Shown here: one piece after another, positions 1 through 7,005 of the stretch
Layout: each line of letters opens with the position of its first letter
Numbering within the stretch: the first letter of the stretch is position 1
The notes under the pieces: model-generated
What the model was told of the DNA's origin: nothing
The model's input: the letters and a program-made list of their open reading frames with translations, nothing else
The model's database searches: none
Assembly (NCBI GenBank): GCA_023380955.1
Contig: JAMCTB010000101.1
Coordinates: 1-19,605 of the forward strand
Source of the DNA: Chloroflexota bacterium
GTDB taxonomy: Bacteria > Chloroflexota > UBA6077
Reading direction: 5' to 3'
DNA: 19,605 nucleotides
Program-made: the position numbers and the translations under genes

Positions 1-118
1 GAGAGCCCAATTGCCTCCAAGAAACTCGTGCCAACCCCGGCCTCCAGCCTCCCCCCTACTACTCCAGCCAACTCCTCTTCTCTCCCCCCTCAATCCTCAT
101 CTCCACCCGCTGCGCAAG

Positions 119-146
119 CCCGATTGGATAGACCCGATTGGATAGA
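119..146. repeat. 14-bp tandem direct repeat upstream of the first promoter
   Basis: The unit CCCGATTGGATAGA occurs twice head to tail (119-132 and 133-146) and is followed by CC. It ends three bases before the -35 hexamer of the promoter at 150-178, which is where activators often bind. Its role as a binding site is inferred. A chance tandem duplication is the alternative. Confidence 0.6.
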
Positions 147-149
147 CCA

Positions 150-178
150 TTGACTTCATGGGATGTGCGCACTAAACT
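150..178 (+). promoter_or_regulatory. sigma70-like promoter for the first URO-D gene
   Basis: TTGACT (150-155) and TAAACT (173-178) are separated by 17 bases. The -35 matches consensus at 5/6 and the -10 at 4/6. Transcription would start near 185, giving a leader of about 55 nt before the preferred start codon at 242. No gene lies in 1-193, which is otherwise a pyrimidine-rich stretch. Confidence 0.5.
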
Positions 179-241
179 TGCCCCGCTTTCCCCATGAATC
201 TCATCCGGAAGGAGTTCCACATAGGGAGTGACGTTGTCTCG

Positions 242-1375
242 ATGACTATGACCAATCGCGAGCGCATATTGGCCGTCATGGACGGCAAGACGCCGGATCG
301 CGTCCCCTGGATAGCCCGCCTGAGGCTGTGGTACGGGGCCCGCGTTGCCGAGGGCAACCTGCCCGAGCGGTTTCGCGGCATGAGTGAAGTCGAGGTGGGC
401 CGCGCCCTTCGGTGCGGGAATCCGGGTCGTGACGGGAAGGTGTTCAAAGTTCGCTACGAGGGGATGGACGTCCAGCTGGAGCAGGAGCCCGGCGTGATCC
501 GCAAGCGCTTCGTCACCCCCTACGGCGACGTGACCTACGGACAGATCGCCGCCGGCGGAGATACCAAGGGGTGGATCGAGGGAGGGCTTCCCCTGGAGCA
601 CCCCATTCGGAAGGCGGAGGACTACCGGATCTGGGAGTACGTCGTCGAGCACACCTTCTACGACCCCTGCTACGAGGAGTACCTGGCCTACGAGGCGCAG
701 GTGGGCGACGAGGGGTACCCGATGATGAACGCGGGCGACTGCCCCTTCCACTACTTCCTGCTGCACCTGGTCGGCTACAACGACGCCTACTATCACATGG
801 TGGACTACCCGCAGCAGTTCGAGCATCTGATGGCGGTGATGGCCCAGGTGGAGAAGGAGCGGCTGTGGCCCGTGGTGGCCAACTCCCCGGCTCGGCTGAT
901 CCTGCACGGCGCCCACTTCGACTCTCAGATGACCCCGCCCAAGCAGTTCCAGAAGTACATCACCCCCTACTACAAGGAGTTCAGCGCCCTGCTGCACGCC
1001 AAGGGTAAGACGTTGGCCTGGCACGCGGACGACGACAGCCAGGCGATCCTGCAGGACATCAAGGAGTCGGGCTTCGACATGTCCGAGTGCTTCTGCACGG
1101 CTCCAATGGTGAATGTGACCCTGGAGGAGGCGCGGTCGGTGTGGGGGAAGGACGTCGCCATCTTCGGCGGGATCCCCTCCATCATCCTGGAGCCCGGCTA
1201 CCCTGAGGAGGAGTTCGAGGAGTACATGCGCTACGTCTTCCGGTCCATCGCGCCGGGCGACTCCATAATCCTGGGGGTGGCCGACAACGTGATGCCTACC
1301 TCCGTGATCGAGCGGGTGGAGCGGATCTCGGAGCTGGTGGAGCAGCACGGCAACTACCCGGTTCAGCCCTACTGA
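242..1375 (+). CDS. URO-D superfamily protein (methyltransferase-like), H-x-D variant
   Basis: This is a 377-residue TIM-barrel protein of the uroporphyrinogen decarboxylase/MtaA-CmuA superfamily. The N-terminus has the family hallmark RERILAVMDGKTPDRVPW (residues 6-23). A TKGWIE segment leads into RKAEDYRI, the usual linker region. The barrel strand that carries the zinc ligands H-x-C in MtaA/MtbA reads AWHADDD (H261, D263), and no Cys replaces the distal ligand (IILGVADN). Corrinoid methyl-transfer chemistry with zinc is therefore uncertain. ATG 242 has AGGGAG 13 nt upstream. ATG 194 would add 16 residues that are not family-like, and ATG 248 is also possible. The gene is monocistronic behind the promoter at 150-178. 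True haem-pathway HemE is unlikely given the sequence and the presence of several paralogues nearby. The substrate is unknown. Confidence 0.85.
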   Translation: MTMTNRERILAVMDGKTPDRVPWIARLRLWYGARVAEGNLPERFRGMSEVEVGRALRCGNPGRDGKVFKVRYEGMDVQLEQEPGVIRKRFVTPYGDVTYGQIAAGGDTKGWIEGGLPLEHPIRKAEDYRIWEYVVEHTFYDPCYEEYLAYEAQVGDEGYPMMNAGDCPFHYFLLHLVGYNDAYYHMVDYPQQFEHLMAVMAQVEKERLWPVVANSPARLILHGAHFDSQMTPPKQFQKYITPYYKEFSALLHAKGKTLAWHADDDSQAILQDIKESGFDMSECFCTAPMVNVTLEEARSVWGKDVAIFGGIPSIILEPGYPEEEFEEYMRYVFRSIAPGDSIILGVADNVMPTSVIERVERISELVEQHGNYPVQPY

Positions 1376-1886
1376 AGCTCGGGCTCGCGGAATAAGCATG
1401 ATGGAGGTGAGGAGAACGCTTTCAAGGAGGTCCAGTGTGGTGGGCCGGGGCGGAGCAGCTACCGGCCGGGCAGCTCCCACGAGAAGTCCTCTTCTTCGAC
1501 CGTGGGGGTGGCCCTTCTGGCGGGCGTCGCGACCGTTCTGAACCCCTCCTTATCCCTGTTGACGAAGGAATCCCTGGCGTGTTATACACTGCCTGCCTGA
1601 CTGGCTGCACTGACCGGTACTCCGCATCCTGTCCCCGGAGCAGCCTCGACCAATGTCGTCTTGACGGCGGTCCCGACAATGACGTTCTCTCGGTAATCCG
1701 ATCCCCAGCGACGAAGCGATGGGAAAGCCAGCTCTTCATGACCTCTAGCATCCATTGGGCTTAGAGCGCAGCAGCGGGGCGTTTGCTATGTCCGCGAAGC
1801 GGTCTGGTGCTTCCCGCAGTTGTCCGACCGATACGCTCTATTGATGAGTGCGGTAGCTTCACAGAACCCAGAATAGGGAGAGGAAA
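1376..1886 (+). other. Long spacer and 5' leader before the ABC importer
   Basis: This 511-nt stretch has no convincing gene. A perfect AAGGAGGT (1424-1431) sits 3 nt before a GTG that opens a 109-codon frame, and ATG 1398 opens a 47-codon Arg-rich frame. Neither product resembles a protein family, and the promoter at 1559-1588 lies inside the longer frame. Downstream of that promoter about 290 nt of untranslated leader remain. I saw no B12 box or other riboswitch core in it, only short imperfect stems. Confidence 0.5.
1559..1588 (+). promoter_or_regulatory. sigma70-like promoter for the ABC importer unit
   Basis: TTGACG (1559-1564) and TATACA (1583-1588) are 18 bases apart. The preceding bases CCCTG are shared with the promoter at 16198 (CCCTGTTGAC in both). 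The next start codon on this strand with a good ribosome site is at 1887, so the predicted leader is about 290 nt. Confidence 0.5.
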
Positions 1887-3593
1887 ATGTCGAAGAGTTT
1901 CTCAGAGCGCCAGATCTCGCGTCGTGATGTCTTGAGGCTCCTTGGTCTTGGCGGTTCGGTGGTCACCCTCGGGCCGCTGGTGGCAGCTTGTGGTTCCGCC
2001 GCGAAGAGTGGCTCGGCGCCCGCCGCGGCGCCGCCGGCGGCTGCCCCCACCTCGACGGCCGGTACCGCTGCTGTAGCGGCGCCCGCTGCGGCTCCCGCGG
2101 CGTCGGCCATCCAACGGGGTGGCCAGCTCGTTCAGGCGAAGGCCTGGACCTACCCCTCTATGAATATGCATACGACCTCACAGCCTCAGAACTCCGGCTA
2201 CCACATGATGTTCGACTACCTGCTCCGGTACGAGCTGGCCGACGAGAAGAGCGGCAAGTTCGCGCTGAAGCCTGGCCTTGCCGAGTCGTGGGAGCAGACC
2301 GATCCCAAGACCGTCGTCTTCCACCTGCGCAAGGGGGTGAAGTTCCACGACGGCAGCGATTTCAATGCCGACGCGGCCAAGTGGAACCTTACTGACCTTC
2401 GGGACAACCCCAAGTCCTTCGGCAAGACCTACCTCACCGACGTCGCGAGCATCGATGCACCGGATGCCACAACCCTGAAGATCACCCTTGAGACTCCCTC
2501 CACCTCCCTGCCCTTCCGCCTCTCGGGTGCCAACTACGGGGTGATGGGGATGATGTCCAAGGTAGCTTACGACAAGCTGGGGGAGGAGGGTTTCGGCAAG
2601 GCCCCCGTGGGCACGGGGCCGATGAAGTTCAAGCAGTGGATCACCGACGATCGGCTGATCCTGGAGCGTTTCGACGGCTACTGGCGCAACGGCGCCGATG
2701 GGAAGCCCCTTCCCTACATCGACAGCTTCGTCTCTCGCTACGTGCCCGACCTGACGGTGGCAATGGCGGACCTCCAGTCGGGGCAGCTCATGGCAGCGGA
2801 GGACATGCCTGCCAATCAGCTGAAGGTGGTGGAGTCGAACAATCAACTGCAACTCGTCGAGTGGCCCTGGGCAGGTAGCACCTATTTCCAGATGGGCTTC
2901 AACGCGACGAAGGCGCCCTTCGACAACCTCAAGGTTCGGCAGGCTGCTCTCTACGGGATCGACCACGAGGCGATGGCCAAGACCCTCGGCTTCGGCTTTG
3001 CCAAGCCCCAGGTCTACCCCTTCTGGACCCCTTCGCTCCTGGGCTATGATGACAGTGTCGAGAAGTACCCGTATAACCCTGACAAGGTGAAGCAGCTGTT
3101 GACCGAGGCCGGCTACCCCAACGGAGTCGAGATCGACCTGCTGGTCATCCAGCGGGAACCGGAGGCGACCATCGGTCAGTTCGCCGCCCAGATGTGGACC
3201 AAGGTGGGGATCAAGACTACCCTGAAGGCGATGGAGCGTCTCTCCTGGATCAACTCGGTCCGCGACATGAACTTCCAGAGCTGCTTCTGGAGAAACGCCC
3301 CCGGTCAGGCCGATCCCTCGATGTTGACTTCCAACATCGGTTCCAAGGGACCTAACAACTGGAGCGCGATCAAGGACCCCGAGATCGACGGCCTGTTGGC
3401 GAAGGCCGACCAGACCCTGGACGCGACCCAGAGGGCAGACGTCTACCGGCAGGTGCTCAAGCGCCTCCAGGACCAGGCCTACCTGGGTGAGGGGTATCTG
3501 CTGCCAATGAACTACGTGATCTCGAAGAAGCTGCACGGCCTGACGGCGGAGTTCGGCATTCCCGATTTCACCGGGGCCTGGCTGAGCCAGTAG
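1887..3593 (+). CDS. ABC importer solute-binding lipoprotein, family 5 (peptide/nickel/opine type)
   Basis: This 568-residue extracytoplasmic binding protein delivers a solute to the permeases encoded just downstream. The N-terminus has a twin-arginine motif (SRRDVLRLL, R12-R13), a hydrophobic stretch and a lipobox LVAAC (C35). Export is thus predicted by Tat, with lipid anchoring. Residues 36-75 are an Ala/Pro/Ser linker. The mature part has the SBP_bac_5 pattern: ESWEQTDPKTVVFHLRKGVKFHDG, then PVGTGPMKF, then NLKVRQAALYGIDHEA. Length is normal for the family. The start is set by GGGAGAGG (1876-1883) just before ATG. A strong stem-loop follows the stop codon. Family 5 covers oligopeptides, nickel, opines and glycosides, so the ligand cannot be read from sequence. 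Confidence 0.93.
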   Translation: MSKSFSERQISRRDVLRLLGLGGSVVTLGPLVAACGSAAKSGSAPAAAPPAAAPTSTAGTAAVAAPAAAPAASAIQRGGQLVQAKAWTYPSMNMHTTSQPQNSGYHMMFDYLLRYELADEKSGKFALKPGLAESWEQTDPKTVVFHLRKGVKFHDGSDFNADAAKWNLTDLRDNPKSFGKTYLTDVASIDAPDATTLKITLETPSTSLPFRLSGANYGVMGMMSKVAYDKLGEEGFGKAPVGTGPMKFKQWITDDRLILERFDGYWRNGADGKPLPYIDSFVSRYVPDLTVAMADLQSGQLMAAEDMPANQLKVVESNNQLQLVEWPWAGSTYFQMGFNATKAPFDNLKVRQAALYGIDHEAMAKTLGFGFAKPQVYPFWTPSLLGYDDSVEKYPYNPDKVKQLLTEAGYPNGVEIDLLVIQREPEATIGQFAAQMWTKVGIKTTLKAMERLSWINSVRDMNFQSCFWRNAPGQADPSMLTSNIGSKGPNNWSAIKDPEIDGLLAKADQTLDATQRADVYRQVLKRLQDQAYLGEGYLLPMNYVISKKLHGLTAEFGIPDFTGAWLSQ

Positions 3594-3606
3594 CGCTCTC
3601 ACCCCA

Positions 3607-3649
3607 GGCGCTGGGCCGGAACGGCCACCGGCCGGAACGGCCCAGCGCC
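3607..3649 (+). promoter_or_regulatory. Strong intercistronic stem-loop after the binding-protein gene
   Basis: GGCGCTGGGCCG (3607-3618) is perfectly complementary to CGGCCCAGCGCC (3638-3649), a 12-bp stem. The 19-nt loop holds a further GGCC-acc-GGCC hairpin. No T-run follows, and the permease gene starts 43 nt later on the same strand. An mRNA-stabilising or attenuating element that gives more binding protein than permease is likelier than a full terminator. Confidence 0.7.
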
Positions 3650-3692
3650 GACAGCAGGGGCGTGGAATCGATCCGGAAGAGGAGCCTCAGCA

Positions 3693-4643
3693 ATGACCGC
3701 CTATCTCGTTCGCCGCATCGTGGCGATGATACCCACGCTATTCCTGGTTTCTGTTGTCACCTTTGGTCTCGCGCATCTGATGCCCGGTGATCCGGCCCTG
3801 GCATACCTTGGAGAAACCTCGCCGCGGGACCAGGTGGCCTACCAGCAAATGCGGAAACAGTTGGGGCTCGACCAGCCGGTGGTGGTCCAGTACGTAAACT
3901 GGATCGAGCGGATAGCCTACGGCGATCTGGGAAAGTCGGTGCGTAGCCAGAGTTCGGTGGCCGATGAGCTCGGGCAACGGCTGCCGGTGACCCTGGAGCT
4001 GACGTTCCTGGGCATGCTGGTTGCTGCCGCCCTGGCCTTTCCGGCTGGGATCATATCGGCCGTACGCCCGGGTTCCAAACTGGACACCGTAGCCACTATC
4101 GGCGTGACCGGTGGCCTCGCGATCCCCGACTTCTGGCTGGGGATACTGCTGATCTACCTGTTTGCCGTGGCACTCCGGCTGCTGCCCCCCAGCGGCTTCA
4201 TCACCATTCCGACGGACCCGTTGCAGAACCTTCAAATGATGATCTTGCCGGCTCTCACTGTTGGGCTGGCTCAGGGTGCCATCCTGATGCGACAGATGCG
4301 TTCGGCGTTGCTGGAGGTCTTGCATCGCGAGTATGTGACCACCGCCAGGGCCAAGGGGCTGGGGGAGGGAGTCGTCATCGGCAGGCACGCCCTTCGGAAC
4401 GCCCTGATCCCGGTCGCCACCATCTTCGGCCTTCAGACCGCGCGCGTCTTCGGGACGGCGGTGGTGATAGAGACGATTTTTGGTTTGCCCGGGCTGGCCC
4501 GATTGGCGGTGGACAGTGTGGCTTTCCGAGACTATTCGGCCTTACAAGGCACTATTCTCCTCTTCGCGGTGATCGTCCTGGTGGTCAACCTGTTCACCGA
4601 CATCCTGTACGGGTTCCTCGATCCACGCATTCGATACGCATGA
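3693..4643 (+). CDS. dppB: ABC importer permease, DppB/OppB type
   Basis: This 316-residue inner-membrane protein is one half of the translocation pore. It opens with MTAYLVRRIVAMIPTLFLVS, the typical first helix of DppB-type permeases, followed by the conserved FGLAHLMPGDPA. About six membrane helices are visible. The cytoplasmic EAA loop that docks the ATPase is EYVTTARAKGLGE (residues 213-225), followed by RHALRNALIPV. Length is normal (300-340). A GAGGAG ribosome site lies about 8 nt before ATG. It ends in a 4-nt ATGA overlap with the next permease, so the two are translationally coupled. The matching ATPase genes are absent from the window. Confidence 0.93.
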   Translation: MTAYLVRRIVAMIPTLFLVSVVTFGLAHLMPGDPALAYLGETSPRDQVAYQQMRKQLGLDQPVVVQYVNWIERIAYGDLGKSVRSQSSVADELGQRLPVTLELTFLGMLVAAALAFPAGIISAVRPGSKLDTVATIGVTGGLAIPDFWLGILLIYLFAVALRLLPPSGFITIPTDPLQNLQMMILPALTVGLAQGAILMRQMRSALLEVLHREYVTTARAKGLGEGVVIGRHALRNALIPVATIFGLQTARVFGTAVVIETIFGLPGLARLAVDSVAFRDYSALQGTILLFAVIVLVVNLFTDILYGFLDPRIRYA

Positions 4644-5554
4644 GGGCGGCGATGGCAGAAAGTGTATTGGTTCCAGCCGGCATCTACGAACGGGAGCTTC
4701 CCGATCGGTGGACGGAGTACAGGAAGTTCTTGCGGCGGTTGCTGCGGGTCCGCGGTGCGAGCTTCGGCCTCGTCGTCGTCTTCGGCGTAATCCTGATAGC
4801 AGCCTTCGCTGCGTTGATCGCTCCGTATGACCCTATCGCCCAGGATTACCAGGTCATCCTGGCTGGGCCGAGCAACATGCACTGGCTGGGAACGGATGAG
4901 CTCGGTCGCGATATCCTCAGCCGTCTCGTTTTCGGCTCCCGTCCGTCGCTGGGTGCCGGCGCCATCTCCGTATCCCTCGCGCTTCTGCTGGGCATTCCGA
5001 TGGGGTTGATTGCCGGCTACTTCGGCGGCTGGCTGGACAATCTACTGATGCGGCTGGCTGACACCCTGTGGTCCTTCCCCGGACTGGTGCTTGCCCTGTC
5101 CGTGGAAGCCATCCTGGGCCAGGGGCTGGTGAACGCCATGGTGGCCATTGGGGTGGTGTACGCGCCGGTGTTCGCTCGCCTGGTCCAGGCTCAGACCCTC
5201 TCGGCTCGGGAGGAGGAGTACGTGGCCGCTGCTCGGTCCCTGGGGGCCAGCGATTCCAGGATCATGCTGAGGCACATCTGGCCGAACCTGATCGCCCCGG
5301 TGGCGGTGCAGGCCTCTCTCATGTTGGGGCAGGCCATCATCTTTGAGGCGGCGCTCAGCTTTCTCGGTCTCGGGGTTCAGCCCCCCAACCCGGCCTGGGG
5401 GTTGATGCTTCGGACCGCATATCAGTACATCCAGGTCGATCCCTGGTACTCGCTCTTTCCCGGTACTGCCATCTTCTTCACCGTACTGGGTTTCAACTTG
5501 GTGGGCGATGGCATCAGAGAGGCGCTGGATCCCAGGCTTCGCCGGCTGGGGTAG
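4640..5554 (+). CDS. dppC: ABC importer permease, DppC/OppC type
   Basis: This 304-residue inner-membrane permease partners the preceding gene product. The N-terminal tail of about 40 residues is followed by the first helix (residues 41-60). HWLGTDELGRD (81-91), a signature of DppC-type subunits, and an EAA loop EYVAAARSLGA (193-203) followed by RHIWPNLIAPV are present. The frame ends in LDPRLRRLG, a common DppC ending. The start shown overlaps the upstream stop as ATGA. ATG 4652 behind GGGCGG is an alternative that removes four residues. No dppD/dppF ATPase genes follow. Instead comes a gene remnant and a broken URO-D gene. Confidence 0.93.
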   Translation: MRAAMAESVLVPAGIYERELPDRWTEYRKFLRRLLRVRGASFGLVVVFGVILIAAFAALIAPYDPIAQDYQVILAGPSNMHWLGTDELGRDILSRLVFGSRPSLGAGAISVSLALLLGIPMGLIAGYFGGWLDNLLMRLADTLWSFPGLVLALSVEAILGQGLVNAMVAIGVVYAPVFARLVQAQTLSAREEEYVAAARSLGASDSRIMLRHIWPNLIAPVAVQASLMLGQAIIFEAALSFLGLGVQPPNPAWGLMLRTAYQYIQVDPWYSLFPGTAIFFTVLGFNLVGDGIREALDPRLRRLG

Positions 5555-5561
5555 CGAGCGA

Positions 5562-5624
5562 AGGGAAGCGCCCGAGGCGGTGGCTGCCATGCTCGAAGAG
5601 GTCGAGAGGATCTGGCGGAAATGA
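5562..5624 (+). pseudogene. Apparent 3' remnant of a URO-D-like gene
   Basis: Reading 5562-5624 gives about 20 residues ending PEAVAAMLEEVERIWRK and a TGA stop. The intact URO-D-like protein at 7755-8840 ends PEAVRAMIDHVDRIWQG. Ten of 17 positions are identical in the same relation to the stop codon, and most others are conservative. No start codon and no room for the rest of a gene exist, because the frame runs back into the permease gene. The best reading is the tail of a deleted paralogue. Coincidence in a GC-rich spacer is possible for so short a match. Confidence 0.45.
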
Positions 5625-5640
5625 GACTTAGGGGTTTCGC

Positions 5641-6684
5641 ATGGACATTCGGGAGCGACTGCTCACCGCGCTGAATTGGGGGGAGCCCGACAGGGTGCCC
5701 TTGACGGTCTACGACTGGATACTCCCTAGAGGCATCGCCGAGAGGCTGCTCCGGGAGTCTGGCGTGGGGCTAATCATGCGCCTGCCTGCCCACCGAGTCG
5801 AGCACCGCCGTGTAGAGTTCAGCACGCGGGAGTATTGGGAGCAGGGGCGCCGGCTTCTCAGGAAGACGATCCACACCCCGGTGGGGGAGGTTTGGCAGGT
5901 CGTCGACCCGGAGGCCGCTTACGATTCTACCTGAATCCTGGAGCACTTCATCAAAGGTCCCGAGGACTATCGGGTGATGGAGTTCATGATCCGGGACGCG
6001 GTGTATCACGACAACTACGACCGGATCCGGGAGGCCCAGCGGCGGCTGGGAGGCGACGGTCTGGTGTATGTGCGGTTGGCCAAGGCACCGATCCAGGAGA
6101 TGCTCTATCAGATGCTGGGCATGGAACAGTTCGCCATGGACTACAAGTTCCGGCGAGATCCGTTCGATTCCCTGCACAATGCGATGCTGGAGAGGTACGA
6201 GCAGCTATACGACTTCGCCGCCGAGTCCCCGGTGGAGGTTGTCCTCCTGTCCGATAACATCAGCAGCGAGGTGGTTGGCCGGGAGAGGTTTCGCAATTAC
6301 TGCATGCCGGTGTACCGAAAACTGCGGCAGCGGCTTTCGGGCACCGGCAAGCTGCTGGGGGTCCACCTCGATGGCAAGCTCCAATCGTTGGCGGGGGATA
6401 TAGCTGAGGCGGAGTTCGATCTGGTGGAGGCTCTCACGCCCCCGCCCATGGGCGACGTTTCGGTGAAAGAGGCCCGCCGGGTGTGGCCAGATAAGGCGCT
6501 GTGGCTCAACTTCACCAGTTCAATGCACATTGAGCCGCCAGAGGTCATCGCGGCTCACACCAGGGGGTTGTTGGAGGAGGCAGGCAGCAGGCGAGGTTTT
6601 GCCATGGGAGTCACCGAGGATGCGCCGGTCGAGGCGCTGGAGCGGAGCCTCGGCGTGATCTCCCGAGTGTTGCGGGAGTTCTAG
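5641..6684 (+). pseudogene. URO-D superfamily gene interrupted by one in-frame TGA
   Basis: One continuous reading frame of 347 codons is broken only at codon 98 (TGA, 5932-5934). The first part has the family start MDIRERLLTALNWGEPDRVP. The second continues in the same frame with ILEHFIKGPEDYRV and runs to the normal C-terminus. In the paralogue at 242-1375 the aligned position is Trp (TKGWIE), so the change is most simply TGG to TGA. The metal-site strand reads GVHLDG (H242, D244) with no distal Cys, as in the first URO-D gene. TAGGGG lies 6 nt before ATG. Restart at GTG 5974 or ATG 5977 could give a C-terminal fragment, but a split barrel is unlikely to be active. Recoding is unlikely because several intact genes here stop at TGA. 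A sequencing error cannot be excluded. Confidence 0.75.
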
Positions 6685-6695
6685 GTGAGTTCGGC

Positions 6696-6725
6696 TGTCA
6701 TGCTGAGCGATAGCGAGGGATCTCG
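6696..6725. repeat. Single arm of a dispersed palindromic repeat
   Basis: TGTCATGCTGAGCG followed by ATAGCGAGGGATCTC matches the arms of the larger palindromic element at 16032-16121 with few changes. Here only one arm is present, 11 nt after the stop of the broken URO-D gene. Two copies in intergenic DNA of one window suggest a genome-wide REP-like family. Confidence 0.6.
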
Positions 6726-6741
6726 CCCGTTGGATATCCTG

Positions 6742-6770
6742 TTGACAGACCTGCCTGGGGGCCCTAAGAT
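6742..6770 (+). promoter_or_regulatory. sigma70-like promoter for the GntR-TRAP operon
   Basis: TTGACA (6742-6747, perfect -35) and TAAGAT (6765-6770, 4/6) are 17 bases apart. The predicted start is near 6777, inside the palindrome that follows. The leader to ATG 7006 is about 230 nt and includes a further small hairpin at 6857-6872. Confidence 0.65.
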
Positions 6771-6771
6771 C

Positions 6772-6796
6772 AAGCAAGTTACCTGATAACTTGCTT
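6772..6796. promoter_or_regulatory. Perfect 10-bp inverted repeat overlapping the transcription start: operator candidate
   Basis: AAGCAAGTTA (6772-6781), five spacer bases and TAACTTGCTT (6787-6796) form a perfect palindrome beginning one base after the -10 hexamer. A dimeric repressor bound here would block initiation. The inner part has the GT...AC half-sites common for GntR operators. The adjacent GntR gene is the obvious candidate (inference). Confidence 0.65.
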
Positions 6797-6856
6797 ACAT
6801 GGTCATTACCCCGCATTCGCAACTCCTGCCGGTGTAGCGGCGTCTTGGGACAGAAG

Positions 6857-6872
6857 CCCGTCTGAAGACGGG
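6857..6872. repeat. Small perfect hairpin in the leader
   Basis: CCCGTC, loop TGAA, GACGGG. It lies in the leader of the GntR gene with no T-run after it, so it is not a standard terminator. It may be another short dispersed palindrome or a leader fold. Apart from this, the repeat arm, the promoter and the palindrome, the 315-nt gap 6685-6999 holds nothing I can identify. Confidence 0.45.
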
Positions 6873-7005
6873 GTACCGCGAGTCACGTTCTCACCGGTCA
6901 CGCTCGATCCACGGTTCTCTTGGTTCTCGCCTCTGGATGCCACATGTCGTTGGGCCGTCCGTTCGTGCATGGCGCAAATAGGATCCCCGAAGGTGATGTT
7001 TGGTG

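Noticed and set aside
59..1480. Long reverse-strand frame covering the first URO-D gene
   Set aside because: It is an antisense shadow of a clear coding gene. The product is rich in Gly, His, Val and Leu in the way typical of frames opposite GC-rich genes.
1398..1541. 47-codon Arg-rich frame starting ATGATG after the first URO-D gene
   Set aside because: Low-complexity basic product with no ribosome site of its own and no recognisable similarity.
1435..1764. 109-codon frame on + behind a perfect AAGGAGGT
   Set aside because: The product has no family features, the spacing to GTG is short, and the promoter for the next operon lies inside it. Its codon pattern does not resemble that of the neighbouring genes.
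1589..1886. Cobalamin riboswitch in the ABC leader, suggested by the corrinoid theme
   Set aside because: No recognisable B12 box or conserved core was found by eye.
5932..5974. Selenocysteine at the TGA of the broken URO-D gene
   Set aside because: The aligned paralogue residue is Trp, not Cys, and the downstream hairpin is short and lacks a convincing SECIS loop.
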